DNA from: Burkholderia cenocepacia
GTDB taxonomy: Bacteria; Pseudomonadota; Gammaproteobacteria; Burkholderiales; Burkholderiaceae
NCBI RefSeq assembly: GCF_900446215.1
Contig: NZ_UAQZ01000012.1
Coordinates: 806,001 to 870,000, forward strand
DNA: 64,000 bases
Reading direction: 5' to 3'
The notes below the pieces were generated by a model. That model had not been told where the DNA came from and ran no database searches. It saw only the letters and a program-made list of their open reading frames with translations. Shown in pieces: positions 44,745 to 53,257 of the stretch. Both the position numbers and the translations under genes were made by a program. Within the stretch, counting starts at the first letter, position 1. Each line of letters opens with the position of its first letter.

Positions 44745-46142
44745 ATGGGAGCCGATCAGCGGCACGTGATCTACTATTCGCGCGAACCGAACGACGCGTT
44801 GCGCGGCCATTTCGACGAATGCGGCTGGCGCGTCGATCTGGCCGAGACCGTGCGCGATGTGCGGCGCGTCGTGCAGCATGGCGTCGCAACCGCCGGCCTG
44901 CTCGATTTCTCGCCGGGCTTCAAGCCGTCGGATCTGCGTGAACTCGAATCCTGCCTGAGCATCCAGCACATCGGCTGGATCGCGGCGACGCGGCGCGGCC
45001 AGTTGCAGGACGCGACGCTGCGCCACCTCATTCGCGACTATTGCTTCGACTACGTGACGATGCCGTACGAAACGGCGCGGATCGTCGAGACGGTCGGTCA
45101 TGCGCACGGCATGGTCGCCCTGACCGATCCCGTTGCGCCGCCCGTCGGCGCCGGACGCAGCGAAGGCGAGATGGTCGGCACCTGCGATGCGATGCTCGGG
45201 CTCTTCAGGACGATCCGCCGCGTCGCGGCGACCGACGCACCGGTATTCATCTCCGGCGAATCGGGTACGGGCAAGGAGCTGACGGCGGTCGCGATTCACG
45301 AGCGCTCGTCGCGCGCGCAGGCGCCGTTCATTGCGATCAATTGCGGCGCGATACCGTCGACGCTGCTGCAGGCCGAACTGTTCGGCTATGAACGCGGCGC
45401 GTTCACCGGTGCGAACCAGCGCAAGATCGGTCGCGTCGAGGCCGCCAACGGCGGCACGCTGTTTCTCGACGAGATCGGCGATCTGCCGCTCGAAAGCCAG
45501 GCGAGCCTGTTGCGCTTCCTGCAGGAAGGCAAGATCGAGCGGCTCGGCGCGCACGTGTCGGTGCCGGTCGATGTGCGCGTGATCTGCGCGACGCACGTGG
45601 ACATGGAAGCGGCGCTGCGCGAAGGGCGCTTCCGCGAGGACCTGTTTCATCGGTTGTGCGTGCTGAAGATCGAGGAGCCGCCGCTGCGCGCGCGCGGCAA
45701 GGACATCGAGGTGCTCGCGCGCCACATGCTCGAGCGCTTCAAGGGCGATGCGCATCGCCGTCTGCGCGGCTTTTCCCCGGATGCGGTCGCGTCGCTGTAC
45801 GGCTATTCGTGGCCGGGCAACGTGCGCGAGCTGATCAACCGCGTGCGCCGCGCGATCGTGATGTCGGAAGGCCGGATGATCACGTCGGCCGATCTCGAAC
45901 TGAACGACTATGCGGCGCTTGCGCCGGTGTCGCTGCTGGAGGCGCGCGAGGCGGCCGAACGGCAGGCGATCGAGCAGGCGCTACTGCGCCATCGCGGCCG
46001 TTTCGCGGATGCCGCGCGCGAACTCGGCGTATCGCGCGTCACGCTCTACCGGCTGATGTGCGCACACGGGATGCGCGATCGCGGCGACACGCTCGGAGGG
46101 TTTTCGGCGCCGTTGCCGGAGCTTCCGCGTCACGCTTGTTAA
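44745..46142 (+). CDS. Sigma-54-dependent activator with VpsR-like N-terminal domain
   Basis: A 465-residue enhancer-binding protein. Residues 7-126 form a degenerate receiver like that of VpsR, with Asp54 (AGLLDFSP) at the usual phospho-acceptor position and the family-like stretch LIRDYCFDYVTMPYETARI. The AAA+ domain has Walker A GESGTGKE (171-178), an intact GAFTGA loop (218-223) that contacts sigma-54, and Walker B GGTLFLDE (236-243). A C-terminal Fis-type helix-turn-helix contains DAARELGVSRVTLYRLM. Related proteins (VpsR, B. cenocepacia BerB) respond to c-di-GMP and drive biofilm genes; whether this one does is inference. Confidence 0.9.
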   Translation: MGADQRHVIYYSREPNDALRGHFDECGWRVDLAETVRDVRRVVQHGVATAGLLDFSPGFKPSDLRELESCLSIQHIGWIAATRRGQLQDATLRHLIRDYCFDYVTMPYETARIVETVGHAHGMVALTDPVAPPVGAGRSEGEMVGTCDAMLGLFRTIRRVAATDAPVFISGESGTGKELTAVAIHERSSRAQAPFIAINCGAIPSTLLQAELFGYERGAFTGANQRKIGRVEAANGGTLFLDEIGDLPLESQASLLRFLQEGKIERLGAHVSVPVDVRVICATHVDMEAALREGRFREDLFHRLCVLKIEEPPLRARGKDIEVLARHMLERFKGDAHRRLRGFSPDAVASLYGYSWPGNVRELINRVRRAIVMSEGRMITSADLELNDYAALAPVSLLEAREAAERQAIEQALLRHRGRFADAARELGVSRVTLYRLMCAHGMRDRGDTLGGFSAPLPELPRHAC

Positions 46143-46183
46143 AATTGGCGGGTACGGCCGCCCTCGCGGCCGAAGGAACCCGC

Positions 46184-47155
46184 ATGAAACAGTATCTCGA
46201 TCTCGTTCGTACCATTCTCGATACCGGCAGCTGGCAGGAGAACCGGACGGGAATCCGCACCATCAGCATGCCGGGCGCGATGCTGCGCTTCGACCTGCAG
46301 CAAGGCTTCCCGGCCGTGACGACCAAGAAGCTCGCGTTCAAGTCCGCGATCGGCGAACTGGTTGGTTTCCTGCGCGCGTCGCGCAGCGCGGCCGATTTCC
46401 GTGCGCTCGGCTGCAAGGTGTGGGATGCGAACGCGAACGAGAACGCACAGTGGCTCGCGAACCCGTATCGCCAGGGCGTGGACGATCTCGGCGACGTCTA
46501 CGGCGTGCAATGGCGCCAGTGGCCGGGCTACAAGGTGCTGGATGCCGGCGCGGACGCGCAGATCGCCGATGCGACCCGCCGCGGCTTCCGGATCGTCACG
46601 CGTTTCGACGAAGACGGCGCGCCGAAGGTGCTGCTGTACAAGGCGATCGATCAGTTGCGCCAGTGCCTGGACACGATCATGGAGAACCCGTCCGATCGCC
46701 GCATCCTGTTTCACGCATGGAATCCGGCCGTGCTCGACCAGATCGCGCTGCCCGCGTGCCATCTGCTGTACCAGTTCCTGCCGAACGCGACGAAGCGAGA
46801 GATCTCGCTGTGCCTGTACATCCGCAGCAACGACGTCGGCCTCGGCACGCCGTTCAACCTGACGGAAGGGGCCGCGCTGCTGTCGCTCGTCGGCCGGCTG
46901 ACGGGCTACACGCCGCGCTGGTTCACGTATTTCATCGGCGACGCCCACATCTACGAGAACCAGCTCGACATGCTGCAGCAGCAACTCACCCGCGAGCCGT
47001 ACGAAAGCCCGCGGCTGGAAATTGCCGAGCGCGTGCCCGACTACGCGAAGACGGGCGTCTATGCGCCGGAATGGCTGGAGCAGGTCGAGCCGTCCGATTT
47101 CTCGCTCGTCGGCTATCGGCACCATGAGCCGCTGACCGCGCCGATGGCGGTCTGA
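46184..47155 (+). CDS. thyA: Thymidylate synthase
   Basis: A 323-residue enzyme that methylates dUMP to dTMP using methylene-tetrahydrofolate. Motifs are WQENRTGIRTISMPGAMLRFD, the catalytic cysteine in LPACHLLYQF, LCLYIRSNDVGLGTPFN, and YFIGDAHIYENQLD. It is longer than the 264-residue E. coli enzyme because of an insert near residues 100-165, a known variant form. It begins 41 bases after the activator gene and could have its own promoter (TAAAAT at 46140-46145). A terminator follows. Confidence 0.96.
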   Translation: MKQYLDLVRTILDTGSWQENRTGIRTISMPGAMLRFDLQQGFPAVTTKKLAFKSAIGELVGFLRASRSAADFRALGCKVWDANANENAQWLANPYRQGVDDLGDVYGVQWRQWPGYKVLDAGADAQIADATRRGFRIVTRFDEDGAPKVLLYKAIDQLRQCLDTIMENPSDRRILFHAWNPAVLDQIALPACHLLYQFLPNATKREISLCLYIRSNDVGLGTPFNLTEGAALLSLVGRLTGYTPRWFTYFIGDAHIYENQLDMLQQQLTREPYESPRLEIAERVPDYAKTGVYAPEWLEQVEPSDFSLVGYRHHEPLTAPMAV

Positions 47156-47198
47156 TCGCGCGGCCGGGGCCGCGCGGGTCCATCGCTCCGCACCCTGC

Positions 47199-47236
47199 AA
47201 AAAGGCTCGACCGGCTGATACCGGTCGAGCCTTTTT
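47199..47236. terminator. Bidirectional terminator after thyA
   Basis: AAAAAGGCTCGACCGG pairs over 16 bases with CCGGTCGAGCCTTTTT around CTGATA. It serves thyA and the convergent DUF6600 gene. Confidence 0.92.
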
Positions 47237-47254
47237 GTTTCAGGTTTGCTGCAC

Positions 47255-49783
47255 TTACTGGCGATGCCGCTCCTCGTGGCCGCCTTGCGGCGGCGGGTTG
47301 CTCGGGCGCGGCGCCTCGACGTGCGGCGCCGGCTGCGGCCGCGGTTCCATCCGCGGAGCGGGCATCGCCGGGCGCGGCTCCATCCGCGGCGCCTGCGGCT
47401 GCGGACGCGGCACGTCGTGCACGGCGGGCGCCGGCGGACGGTACTCGTTCACGCGCGGCGGCGCGACTTCGCGATGGGGCGCCGGTTGAGCGAAGTCCGG
47501 GCGCGGCTGCGGCGCGGGGGCGGCCCGTTCCGGTTGCGGCTGCGGCTGCGCATGCCGGGCCGGCGTCGGGAAATCGGGGCGCGGACGCGGCTGCGGAATC
47601 TGCGCGGTATGGTCGGGCTGCGGTTGCGGCAGCGCGCGCGGCGCTTCGTTGCGGCCGCCGGGCTGGATGCCCTGCGGGGCCGGCACGCCGTCCGGGTGCG
47701 GCACCGCGGCGCTGCGCACGGGCGGCAGCGCGTTCTGGCCGGCCGCGTGCAGCGCGGTGGGCGGAGCAGGGCGCTGACGTTCCATCGGCGTGTGCGGCTG
47801 CATCCACGTGGGCGATGACGGCGCGTCGGCTGCCCGCGCCTGACCGATGCCCGACCGAGCGTTGTTCGCTTCCGGCGGATGCGGGACGCCGTTGCCGGTC
47901 GCGAATGCCTGATGCGGGATCGGGTTGCCGGATGCCTGCGGCGTGCCGCCATTGGCGAAACGCGATGCGTTCGGGATTTCGCCGTTTGCAGGCCGTGCGA
48001 CATTCGGCATGCCCGGCGTCGGCGCCTCCGGCCGTCCGGCCTGCACGCCGGCCGGCTGGCCTTCGCGCGGCGCGCGGGCCGGCTGCACGACGGGGCCGTG
48101 CGGATTCACGAGCTGCACGTTGTGCATCGCCCAGGCGCCGCCGCCCGGCTTGCCCGGCACGCGGACCGGACGAGCCGTATAGTCGGCCGGCACGTTGGTC
48201 TTCACGACCGGTGCGCCGGCGCCCGGTACGCGCCCGCCTTGCTGCGCGAGGTGGGCGGCGGCCTGGTCGCGATATGCGGCCGGCACGGCCGGATTGCGGG
48301 TCGCGACGTACGGGTGCTGCGCGATCGCCGCCGGCGGACGGTAGCTGGCATTGCGCAACCCGCCGGTGAAGCTCTGGCGCACGGGCGCGATGCCGGGCGT
48401 GCCCGGCGTGACATGCGCGTTGCGCCATTGCTGCGGATCGACGTGCTGCGAGAAGTGCGCGACCGGCTGGCCGTGCACGAACGCGGAGGCCGGTACGGCC
48501 GTGATCGCGTGCGGCGCGCGGAAGTTCACGTACGTCTTGTTGATGTTGGTGATATTGGTGATGTTCGTCACGTTCACGGTCTTGTTCACGTTGACGTTGT
48601 TCACCACGATGTTGCGGTTGACGCGCTCGTAGTAGTGCGGACTCCAGCCGCCCCAGCCCGGATGCCACGGCTCGCCCGGGCCGAGCGCGAACCATGCGCA
48701 GCCGGCCGCGGCGACGCCGCCGACCGTCAGCGCCACATTCCAGTCGGAACCGCCGCCACCGCCGCCGCCCACGAAGGCGACGAGCGCCGGCGCATAGACG
48801 GGCGGCTGGCTGACGACCATCGGGCCGGGCACCCAGGCCCAGCTGTCGTCCACGTACGCCCAGCGGCCGTAGTGATACGGCGCGAAGCCCCACGGCGCGT
48901 CGTCGACCCAGGTCCAGCCCCACGGCGCCTGCCAGATCCAGTGGCCGTCGTGATACGGCGCCCAGTCGGCCGGCGTGTCGTTCGGCACCCAGACCGCGCC
49001 GTAGTTCGGGGTTTCGCGCCACGTGCCGTTCGCATCGAGATCCTGGTAGCCGGGGATGTCGCGGGACACGTAGCGGGCCGACACCGAGCGCGCTTCGGCC
49101 GCGTCGCGGCTGGCCGCCCACTGGTCGAGCGCATCGGGGCCCGGTGCGGCCGATTGTTGCGCGACCTGCAGGTCGGTGCCGGTGAACACGACCTGCTGCC
49201 CGGGCGACAACGGGTACTGCCCGTTGCTGCCGTAGACCGTCGCGCTGCCGCTGCGCACCGTCACCGTCGTGCTCGCGCCGTTCGGCGCGACATCGACGCG
49301 ATAGTCGCCGGGGCCCGTGATGCCGAGCGCGAGGTTCGGCGTGTCGATTTCATACGATCCGCCGGCCGGCAAATCGCGCACGTGCGTCGACACGGTGCCG
49401 AGGCCCACTTTCAACTGCGTCGTCGTGTCGTCGAGATTCAGCACCGACAGGCTCGTCGACTCGCCGAGCCGCACCGCGGTCGAGCCGATGTGCAGTTCCG
49501 AGCGCGCGCCGGCATCGTTCCAGAGCTGGTCGCCGGTCGTCAGCGGCCGGTTCACCGCCGCATACGACCACGCATCGGTGCCGGCCGGTTCGGTCGTCAC
49601 GGCGCCCGACAGGTAATTGAGCCGCGCGACGCGGCCGGGCGGATCGCCGCCCGGTTGCCGTGCCGCGGCCATATTCGGCGGCGCATCGGCCGATTGCGCG
49701 AAGGCGGGCGGCAGCGCCGCAAGCGCGACGAACGCGAGCAGCGTGTAGCGGGCGGTGCGCTTGAGCGTGAACAGGGTGGCCAT
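47255..49783 (-). CDS. Large exported FecR/DUF6600-type protein with proline-rich C-terminal half
   Basis: A protein of about 842 residues. A signal peptide ends PPAFA. Residues about 45-215 resemble a FecR-type beta domain (RVARLNYLSGAVTTEP, IGSTAVRLGESTSLSVLNLD). Residues 255-340 hold repeated Trp motifs of the DUF6600 type (APYHDGHWIWQ, GFAPYHYGRWAYVDD). A Gly-rich run and a hydrophobic patch precede a Val/Asn/Ile/Thr repeat at about 395-430 (NKTVNVTNITNITNINK). The last 400 residues are low-complexity Pro/Gln/Ala/Arg. It is probably extracytoplasmic or surface-attached; function is unknown. The start at 49783 (MATLFTL) is favoured over 49795. Confidence 0.85.
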   Translation of the reverse strand: MATLFTLKRTARYTLLAFVALAALPPAFAQSADAPPNMAAARQPGGDPPGRVARLNYLSGAVTTEPAGTDAWSYAAVNRPLTTGDQLWNDAGARSELHIGSTAVRLGESTSLSVLNLDDTTTQLKVGLGTVSTHVRDLPAGGSYEIDTPNLALGITGPGDYRVDVAPNGASTTVTVRSGSATVYGSNGQYPLSPGQQVVFTGTDLQVAQQSAAPGPDALDQWAASRDAAEARSVSARYVSRDIPGYQDLDANGTWRETPNYGAVWVPNDTPADWAPYHDGHWIWQAPWGWTWVDDAPWGFAPYHYGRWAYVDDSWAWVPGPMVVSQPPVYAPALVAFVGGGGGGGSDWNVALTVGGVAAAGCAWFALGPGEPWHPGWGGWSPHYYERVNRNIVVNNVNVNKTVNVTNITNITNINKTYVNFRAPHAITAVPASAFVHGQPVAHFSQHVDPQQWRNAHVTPGTPGIAPVRQSFTGGLRNASYRPPAAIAQHPYVATRNPAVPAAYRDQAAAHLAQQGGRVPGAGAPVVKTNVPADYTARPVRVPGKPGGGAWAMHNVQLVNPHGPVVQPARAPREGQPAGVQAGRPEAPTPGMPNVARPANGEIPNASRFANGGTPQASGNPIPHQAFATGNGVPHPPEANNARSGIGQARAADAPSSPTWMQPHTPMERQRPAPPTALHAAGQNALPPVRSAAVPHPDGVPAPQGIQPGGRNEAPRALPQPQPDHTAQIPQPRPRPDFPTPARHAQPQPQPERAAPAPQPRPDFAQPAPHREVAPPRVNEYRPPAPAVHDVPRPQPQAPRMEPRPAMPAPRMEPRPQPAPHVEAPRPSNPPPQGGHEERHRQ

Positions 49784-49945
49784 GGTGAGCGTCATTGTCG
49801 TGATCGCGGCGCGTCGATTCGTGCCGTCGAGTTCACAATATCCGCTTGGCCTGTTTCAAGGCACGGTGTTTTGTAAGTCGAATGGCATGCGATGTAACAA
49901 AACCTGTCCATCGCGCGCCGTTGTCGTGCGGCTGCAATGCCGGCG

Positions 49946-50653
49946 TCAAGCGGACGTAAGCCACGCATCGAAAACCTGCCGGCCGGACGCCGTGACGCGC
50001 AGCACGCGCGGCCGGGCAGCGCGCTCGATCCAGCCGTGTGCGCAGAAGCTTTCGAGCAGCGCCGCGCCGAGCGCGCCGCCGAGATGCGAGCGCCGCTCGC
50101 TCCAGTCGAGGCAACCGCACGCGAAGCGGCGTCGGCGCGCGCGCTGTTGCGCGACGTCGATGCCCCATCGCGCGAGCGCCTGCGTGCCGAGCTCGGTGGT
50201 CTCGATCGCGTCGCCGTTCGCGAGCAGCCAGCCGCGCGCGGTGAGGCCGTCGAAGATGCGCACCGCGAGCTCGCCTGCCATGTGGTCGTAGCAGGTGCGG
50301 GCGTAGCGCAGTTCGGCCGGGACCGCGCGCGACGGCGGCGGAACCGGACGGTGCGGCGCGGCCGCGCGGGCGACGTTCGCCAGCGCTTCGAGCGAGGCCG
50401 CGATGTCGGCCGACGCGATGCGGTAGTAGCGATGCCGGCCGCGCACGTCGAGCGCCAGCAGGCCGCCCTCGGTCAGGCGGGCGAGGTGCGCGCTGGCCGC
50501 GGACGGCGACAGCCCCGCGATCATCGTCAGTTCGCCGGCCGGCCGCGCGCTGCCGTCCATCAGCACCCACAGCATCGCGGCGCGGCCGGGATCGGCGATC
50601 AGTGCGCCGATGCGGCTCAGGCCCGGAAAATGGTGGTCGTCTTGATCGGTCAT
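49946..50653 (-). CDS. ArsR-family transcriptional regulator
   Basis: A 235-residue regulator, twice the length of a basic ArsR protein. Residues 8-90 form the winged helix (ALIADPGRAAMLWVLMDGSA, GLSPSAASAHLARLTEGGLL, DVRGRHRYYRIASADIA). The C-terminal half has CYDHMAGELAVRIFDGL and a CGCLDWSERRSHLGGALGAA motif common to long ArsR/YdfF-like regulators. The metal-binding cysteine pair of classical ArsR is absent from the recognition helix, so a non-metal signal is likely. The ATG complement is at 50651-50653. No target gene is obvious. Confidence 0.88.
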   Translation of the reverse strand: MTDQDDHHFPGLSRIGALIADPGRAAMLWVLMDGSARPAGELTMIAGLSPSAASAHLARLTEGGLLALDVRGRHRYYRIASADIAASLEALANVARAAAPHRPVPPPSRAVPAELRYARTCYDHMAGELAVRIFDGLTARGWLLANGDAIETTELGTQALARWGIDVAQQRARRRRFACGCLDWSERRSHLGGALGAALLESFCAHGWIERAARPRVLRVTASGRQVFDAWLTSA

Positions 50654-50839
50654 CGTCGTGCCTCGTCGAGCGGGATGAAGGCAGTGTAGTCGGTGCGCGC
50701 ATTCGATGTTTCGCTTCCGGATGAAATGTCGGATGCGGCCGCGACGCCCCTGCGGGGACGGGCTGCGGCCGGTTGCAGGGCACGCGTAGAATGGCCGGAC
50801 GCGGCGGCAGCGGGCCGCCGCATGTGACGCGATGCAACG

Positions 50840-50980
50840 ATGAAGACGATTTTCTGTGTGTTGACCGCCGCGCTCGTATGCGCGGCGTGTGCGCAGGGCG
50901 GCGCGGGCGCGACCGGCGAGCGCGGCGGCAGTATCGAGATGTACGGGACGATCGACCAGGGCATCACGGTGCGCCGCTGA
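50840..50980 (+). CDS. Small (46-residue) lipoprotein-like peptide
   Basis: A short ORF, MKTIFCVLTAALVCAAC then AQGGAGATGERGG and SIEMYGTIDQGITVRR. The front looks like a signal peptide with a cysteine at the end of the hydrophobic stretch (VCAAC), a weak lipobox. The tail resembles the first strand of Burkholderia porins (pattern S-V-T-L-Y-G-x-I-D-x-G-I-T). Nearly all third positions are G or C, as in real genes here. There is no clear ribosome site. It is either a genuine small lipoprotein or a remnant of a porin gene. A stem, AGCCCCGC/GCGGGGCT, follows at 51019-51037. Confidence 0.55.
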   Translation: MKTIFCVLTAALVCAACAQGGAGATGERGGSIEMYGTIDQGITVRR

Positions 50981-51109
50981 CCGGCGGCGCTCCCCGCGCG
51001 CGTCGGCATGACCGCCGCAGCCCCGCCACGCGGGGCTTGCCGCGACGCGTTGCCGCAGTGCAACGTATAATGGCCGATCACAGCGCCCCTGTCGCCTGGA
51101 GCCAGAACA

Positions 51110-51622
51110 ATGTCCCAACCGTCCCCCGTGCCGGCCGCCCTCGACCGCACCGAAACCGTATTCCGCTTCCTCGCCGAGCCTTCGTCCGTGAACTTCGGCG
51201 GCAAGGTGCATGGCGGCGCGCTGATGAAGTGGATCGACGAGGTCGCGTATGCGTGCGCGGCGGTCTGGTCGAGCCGCTATTGCGTGACGGTCAGCGTCGG
51301 CAACATCCGTTTCCAGCGTCCGATCCTGGTCGGCAATCTGGTCGAGCTGAAGGCGCGCGTCGTCGCGACGGGGCGTACCAGCATGCACATCCACGTGTCG
51401 GTGCACGCCGGCGATCCGAAGGGCGGCGTGCTGCGCCAGACGACCGATTGCCTCGTCGTGTTCGTCGCGGTCGACGAGAACGGCAACCCGGTGCCGGTGC
51501 CGCCGTTCGTGCCCGAAACCGACGAGCAGCGCGTGCTCGCGAAATATGCGGCCGACGTGCGGGCCGCGCTCGACAAGATCGTCGAGATGAAGCCGGAAGA
51601 AGTCGCGAAGGGCACCGTCTGA
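51110..51622 (+). CDS. Acyl-CoA thioesterase, hot-dog fold (YciA/cytosolic ACOT type)
   Basis: A 170-residue enzyme that hydrolyses acyl-CoA. The hot-dog core shows EPSSVNFGGKVHGGALMKWIDE at about residues 24-45, with the catalytic Asp in WIDE, and VSVGNIRFQRPILVGNLVEL later. The tail AALDKIVEMKPEEVAK is common in Burkholderia members. TATAAT at 51066-51071 is a good -10. Substrate chain length cannot be deduced. Confidence 0.92.
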   Translation: MSQPSPVPAALDRTETVFRFLAEPSSVNFGGKVHGGALMKWIDEVAYACAAVWSSRYCVTVSVGNIRFQRPILVGNLVELKARVVATGRTSMHIHVSVHAGDPKGGVLRQTTDCLVVFVAVDENGNPVPVPPFVPETDEQRVLAKYAADVRAALDKIVEMKPEEVAKGTV

Positions 51623-51668
51623 GTGCCGTGGGCGCCGCGCTCGTCGCGCCGCGCCCGCCGTCCTGCCG

Positions 51669-53063
51669 TTACCGCGTCCCGATCATCTGCTCGGGGCGCA
51701 CCCAGGCATCGAATTCCGCCTCGGTCAGGTAGCCGAGCGCGAGCGCGGCCGCCTTCAGTGTCGTGCCTTCCTTGTGCGCCTTCTTCGCGATCTGCGCGGA
51801 CTTGTCGTAGCCGATGTGCGGATTGAGCGCCGTCACGAGCATCAGCGATTCGTTCAGCAACAGGTCGATCCGCGAGCGGTTCGGCTCGATGCCCACCGCG
51901 CAGTGATCGTTGAAGCTCTGCGCGCCGTCGGCGAGCAGGCGCACCGATTGCAGCACGTTGTGCGCGATCATCGGCCGGAACACGTTCAGCTCGAAATTGC
52001 CGCTCGCGCCGCCGACGTTGACCGCGACATCGTTGCCGAACACCTGGCAGCACAGCATCGTCACCGCTTCCGACTGCGTCGGGTTCACCTTGCCCGGCAT
52101 GATCGAGCTGCCCGGCTCGTTTTCCGGAATCGACAGCTCGCCGAGCCCGCAGCGCGGCCCGCTCGCGAGCCAGCGCACGTCGTTCGCGATCTTCATCAGG
52201 CTGGCCGCGACCGTCTTCAGCGCGCCGTGCGCGAAGACCAGCGCATCGGCGGCCGCCATCACCTCGAACTTGCTCGGCGCCGTCACGAACGGCAGCTTCG
52301 TGAGCCGGCCGATCTCGTCGGCCACGCGCACCGCGAATTCCGGGTGCGCGTTCAGCCCCGTGCCGACCGCGGTGCCGCCGAGCGCGAGCTCGTACAGATG
52401 CGGCAGCGCCGATTCGACGTGACGGATGCCCTGGTCGAGCTGCGCGACATAGCCGGAGAATTCCTGGCCGAGCGTGAGCGGCGTGGCGTCCTGCAGGTGC
52501 GTGCGGCCGATCTTCACGATGTCGGCGAACGCCTTCGACTTCGCGTCGAGCGTCGCGCGCAGCGTGCGCAGCGCCGGCAGCAGGTGATTGACGATCGCAT
52601 ACGCGGCCGCCACGTGCATCGCGGTCGGGAACACGTCGTTCGACGACTGGCCGCGGTTCACGTCGTCGTTCGGATGCACCTTGCGCGCTTCGCCGCGCTC
52701 GCCGCCCATCAGTTCGCTCGCACGGTTCGCGATCACCTCGTTGAGGTTCATGTTGGTCTGCGTGCCGGAGCCCGTCTGCCACACTGCGAGCGGGAATTCG
52801 CGCGGATGCTTGCCGGCGATGATCTCGTCGGCGGCTGCGATGATCGCGTGCGCCTTGTCGTCGGCGAGCACGCCGAGCGACTGGTTGACGGCCGCCGCGG
52901 CGCGCTTGACGATCGCGAGCGCGTGGATCAGCTCGGGCGACTGCTTCTCCGTCGAGATCCGGAAATTCTGCAGCGAGCGCTCGGTCTGCGCGCCCCAGAG
53001 CCGATCGGCCGGCACGGCGATCTCGCCGAACGTGTCGCGTTCCATCCGAACTGCTTCATTCAT
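51669..53063 (-). CDS. fumC: Fumarate hydratase class II
   Basis: A 464-residue iron-independent fumarase of the TCA cycle. Signature GSSIMPGKVNPTQSEA is at about residues 317-332. GSGTQTNMNLNEVIANRASE and the region RTHLQDATPLTLGQEFSGY complete the active site. The start MNEAVRMERDTFGEI is preceded by a very strong AGGAGGAG site. It stands alone on the minus strand, convergent with the thioesterase gene. Confidence 0.97.
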   Translation of the reverse strand: MNEAVRMERDTFGEIAVPADRLWGAQTERSLQNFRISTEKQSPELIHALAIVKRAAAAVNQSLGVLADDKAHAIIAAADEIIAGKHPREFPLAVWQTGSGTQTNMNLNEVIANRASELMGGERGEARKVHPNDDVNRGQSSNDVFPTAMHVAAAYAIVNHLLPALRTLRATLDAKSKAFADIVKIGRTHLQDATPLTLGQEFSGYVAQLDQGIRHVESALPHLYELALGGTAVGTGLNAHPEFAVRVADEIGRLTKLPFVTAPSKFEVMAAADALVFAHGALKTVAASLMKIANDVRWLASGPRCGLGELSIPENEPGSSIMPGKVNPTQSEAVTMLCCQVFGNDVAVNVGGASGNFELNVFRPMIAHNVLQSVRLLADGAQSFNDHCAVGIEPNRSRIDLLLNESLMLVTALNPHIGYDKSAQIAKKAHKEGTTLKAAALALGYLTEAEFDAWVRPEQMIGTR

Positions 53064-53257
53064 GATGCACTCCTCCTGGAAAGGGGAAAGGCCGCGCGTC
53101 GTCGCGCGGCGTCAGGCGTAATCAGACGTATCGTGAGGCAGTCGCGCCGCTGGCGCGGCGTCTCGAGGTGTTCAACCGACAAGCATAGCGCCGGCCGCGA
53201 TTTTGCGTCGTGTCGCGCCTGGGGCCGGCGCAAGCCCGCGACGAGCGGGAACCGGCC

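Noticed and set aside
46986..49121. 711-codon open frame antisense/alternate to the DUF6600 gene
   Set aside because: It is an out-of-frame shadow in very GC-rich DNA: extreme Arg/Ala content and no start context. The overlapping frame has the signal peptide and domains.
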